This document shows, in pieces, positions 61,508 to 64,000 of a stretch of 64,000 nucleotides of DNA; positions within the stretch are counted from its first letter, which is position 1, and each line of letters begins with the position of its first letter. The stretch is from Betaproteobacteria bacterium (lineage in GTDB: Bacteria > Pseudomonadota > Gammaproteobacteria > Burkholderiales > Burkholderiaceae_A), in assembly GCA_016868305.1 (NCBI GenBank), contig VGHK01000007.1, positions 1 to 64,000 on the forward strand, written 5' to 3'. The notes beneath the pieces are model-generated. The model ran no database searches, had not been told where the DNA came from, and saw only the letters and a program-made list of their open reading frames with translations. The translations under genes were made by a program, and so were the position numbers.

Positions 61508-61936
61508 ATGCGCCCGATGAAGCGAGGAATCGACAGCTACGGTGAGGTAAAGGTCTCCACTGGTGTGGCTACCGCCGACAGTGTGCAGTTGATTCAGATG
61601 TTATTTGACGGGCTCATTGAAAGCTTACGGGCCGCAGAGGGGCAAATCACCCGCGGTGCCATCGAGGAAAAATCCCGCAGCCTCGCCCGCGCCGGAAAGA
61701 TCGTGCTAGGCCTTCAGAGCGCGCTTAATTTCGAATCTGGTGGCGAGATCGCCCGCAACCTTGATGAGCTCTACGGCTATGTCACCCGCCGCCTGCTGCA
61801 TGTCAATCTGCACAACGACCTTGAGGCACTCAAAGAAGTCTATGGCCTCATGGCAGAGATTCAGAGTGCCTGGTCTACCGTGCCCAGCATGCTGGAGGGT
61901 CGCAGGGCTGAGCCAGGTATGCGGCTTGCCTCGTAA
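61508..61936 (+). CDS. fliS: flagellin export chaperone FliS
   Basis: VQLIQMLFDGLIESLRAAEGQITRGAIEEKSRSLARAGKIVLGLQSALNFESGGEIARNLDELYGYVTRRLL. Confidence 0.96.
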   Translation: MRPMKRGIDSYGEVKVSTGVATADSVQLIQMLFDGLIESLRAAEGQITRGAIEEKSRSLARAGKIVLGLQSALNFESGGEIARNLDELYGYVTRRLLHVNLHNDLEALKEVYGLMAEIQSAWSTVPSMLEGRRAEPGMRLAS

Positions 61937-61959
61937 ACCAAAGCCTCTGTAATTAGGGT

Positions 61960-61987
61960 AAAAAACCCGGCAAGGCCGGGTTTTTTT
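61960..61987. terminator. Rho-independent terminator after fliS (bidirectional)
   Basis: AAAAAACCCGGCAAGGCCGGGTTTTTTT. Confidence 0.95.
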
Positions 61988-61992
61988 ATGGG

Positions 61993-63630
61993 CTAGACCG
62001 ATCGCGGTAAAGGCCCAAACCGCTCGGCGCTTGCAAGAGGCCAGTGGGTCTTAAACGGCTCGGGCAGCGACTGGGTGTCTGCGGCATTGGCATTCGCGTG
62101 CAGCGTGCCAATAGGCAGGTTCAGAATCGTGGAACGTAAGGGAACCGCCCCGCCAGACTTGTCACGGGTCATGATCAGGTCAGAGGTAATCTGCCGGGGG
62201 TGGGTCAGACCAGCTGCCCCCATCATCTCTGCCAGGTTCTTTAAAGTATTGCCATGGAAGTTGGCAACCCGTGCCGCCTTATCTGTCACCACCAATGCCT
62301 TCTGCCTAAGGGGGTCTTGAGTTGCCACGCCGGTAGGACAGTGGTCGGTATGACAGCTCCGCGACTGAATGCAGCCCAGGGCAAACATGAATCCTCGCGC
62401 GGAGTTGCACCAGTCGGCCCCCAAGGCCATGCACCGGGCAATGTCAAAGGCCGAAGTAACCTTTCCTGAGGCACCGATCTTCACCTGGTCCCGCAGGCCT
62501 GCCCCGACCATGGTCATGTGCACCAGGCGAAGACCATCGCGCATGGGCATGCCCATGTGGTCTGCAAACTCCACCGGGGCCGCCCCCGTGCCGCCCTCTG
62601 AGCCATCGACCACAATGAAGTCTGGAAAGATGTCGGACTTCTGCATGGCCTTGACTACCCCAAACCACTCATGCACCTGCCCTATGCAGAGTTTGAATCC
62701 CACAGGCTTACCCCCTGAGAGTTCACGAAGCTGGGCAATGAATGACAAGAGCTCTACGGGCGTAGAGAAGGCCGAGTGATGGGCGGGGGAGACACAGTCT
62801 TTCCCCATGGGCACGCCACGCGCCTCGGCAATCTCGGCATTGACCTTGGCCGCAGGCAATACGCCACCATGGCCTGGCTTTGCCCCCTGGGAGACCTTGA
62901 TCTCGATCATTTTCACCTGGGGATCCTTGGCCTGTTCGGCAAACCGCTGCGGGTCAAACCGCCCTTCGGAATCACGACAGCCGAAATAGCCCGAACCGAT
63001 CTCCCATATGAGGTCTCCGCCATGCTTGCGATGGTGCACCGACATGCTGCCCTCGCCCGTGTCGTGGGCGAAGCCGCCCTGCGCGGCCCCTTTGTTTAGC
63101 GCCAGGATGGCATTTGCGGAGAGTGAGCCAAAGCTCATCGCAGAGATGTTGAACACCGAGATCGAGTAGGGCTGCCTGCAGTCCTTGCCCCCGACCTGTA
63201 CGCGCAGGTCTGTGGGCTCGACGTGAATGGGCCCCATCGAGTGGGCAAGCCACTCGGTGTTCACGGTGTACAGGTCTTCGATCGTGCCAAAGCCAGACTT
63301 GTCATTTTGCACCTTTGACCGGGCATAGACCAGTGCACGCTGCTTGCGGGAGAAGGGAAGCTTCTCGGCATCACTCTCAATGAAGTACTGGCGAATCTCT
63401 GGCCGAATAGACTCCAGGGCATAGCGCAGCCGGCCGGTCATGGGGTAGTTGCGGCGCACGGCCTGGGCGGTCTGGGTAATGTCTTTGACACCAAGATAGA
63501 AAAGCACCAGGCCCAGGATGCTCAACAGCGGGTGCACAAAGTGGCCAACCAGCGCTAAAACGCCAGCCCCCCACCATGGCCAGTAGCGCAGGTGTAGATA
63601 GTGCAAGGGATTGGCGGTGTTCGTAGTCAT
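61993..63630 (-). CDS. FMN-binding glutamate synthase family protein
   Basis: KVSQGAKPGHGGVLPAAKVNAEIAEARGVPMGKDCVSPAHHSAFSTPVELL; two N-terminal hydrophobic segments. Confidence 0.9.
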   Translation of the reverse strand: MTTNTANPLHYLHLRYWPWWGAGVLALVGHFVHPLLSILGLVLFYLGVKDITQTAQAVRRNYPMTGRLRYALESIRPEIRQYFIESDAEKLPFSRKQRALVYARSKVQNDKSGFGTIEDLYTVNTEWLAHSMGPIHVEPTDLRVQVGGKDCRQPYSISVFNISAMSFGSLSANAILALNKGAAQGGFAHDTGEGSMSVHHRKHGGDLIWEIGSGYFGCRDSEGRFDPQRFAEQAKDPQVKMIEIKVSQGAKPGHGGVLPAAKVNAEIAEARGVPMGKDCVSPAHHSAFSTPVELLSFIAQLRELSGGKPVGFKLCIGQVHEWFGVVKAMQKSDIFPDFIVVDGSEGGTGAAPVEFADHMGMPMRDGLRLVHMTMVGAGLRDQVKIGASGKVTSAFDIARCMALGADWCNSARGFMFALGCIQSRSCHTDHCPTGVATQDPLRQKALVVTDKAARVANFHGNTLKNLAEMMGAAGLTHPRQITSDLIMTRDKSGGAVPLRSTILNLPIGTLHANANAADTQSLPEPFKTHWPLASAERFGPLPRSV

Positions 63631-63897
63631 AACTGTCTCCTTTGTTATTACCCCTTAGTAGGGCTTGTTTTTGCTTAGCCGTTTTCTCGTTATGCGGCTA
63701 GTGCCTGATTATCCACAAATAATCCCTGGGTCTACCATTGGTATTTCGACTATCCGATAGGGCTCAGACTGGGCAGTCCGTCGCTTGAGGAGATTGGTCT
63801 TCGTCTAGGGCGGGTTCTAGACAGTCGTGTTGCTTTGCGGTAGTTTTTCTCATGCCGCACACAGATACGGTTTTCTTGGATAGCAGGGAGACAGACA

Positions 63898-64000
63898 ATG
63901 GACTGGCAGCCGTACATTAAAGCCAGCTGGGAGCTGGTGGTGCAGGCCGAAGGGCGTACCAAGGTAATGCTCGATAACGACCTTGAGGCCTACCTTGTGC
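63898..64000 (+). CDS. truncated ORF at window edge, unknown (MDWQPYIKASWELVVQAEGRTKVMLDNDLEAYLV...)
   Basis: open reading frame from ATG 63898 through the window end. Confidence 0.4.
   Translation, partial: MDWQPYIKASWELVVQAEGRTKVMLDNDLEAYLV

Noticed and set aside
61993-63630. Glutamate-synthase-like gene as part of the flagellar system
   Set aside because: Separated by a strong bidirectional terminator and of a common stand-alone family; treated as ordinary neighbour

Overview
The 64 kb window is almost entirely a flagellar supercluster. It holds a pseudaminic-acid (Pse)-type glycan biosynthesis operon (about 0.07-10.5 kb, +), a TPR + glycosyltransferase gene (FlmG-like) next to a large flagellin gene, and the flaG/fliD/flgL-flgB axial genes (-). 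It also holds flgA/flgM/flgN, a FlgP/FlgT-like outer-ring operon with a LysM protein, a FliK-like gene and an FlhB C-terminal-like gene, a PspF-like sigma54 activator, PomA/PomB-like stator genes, and a fliK-L-M-N-O-P-Q-R-flhB operon that ends in three uncharacterised genes. The + strand continues with flhA-flhF-flhG-fliA, two unknown paralogous genes and fliS. A glutamate-synthase-like FMN protein and a truncated ORF close the window. FlhF/FlhG and the PomAB/FlgPT set suggest a polar, probably sodium-driven flagellum in a proteobacterium (Betaproteobacteria is only a guess). By eye I found six sigma54 promoters (GG-N10-GC) and seven or more sigma28-like promoters (TAAAGTTT-N11-GCCGAT-like), all with an 11-nt spacer. 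Three of the sigma54 promoters sit so that the predicted +1 is at or 1 nt before the start codon (leaderless mRNAs). The best candidates for an undescribed system are: (i) the DamX-like SPOR protein / DRxxGG-repeat protein / coiled-coil membrane protein cassette after flhB; (ii) the paralogous pair between fliA and fliS; (iii) the leaderless sigma54 transcripts; (iv) the Pse locus with no visible PseH but with ATP-grasp, two methyltransferases and an FAD oxidoreductase. No rRNA, tRNA, CRISPR or transposon was recognised by eye. No database search was run.
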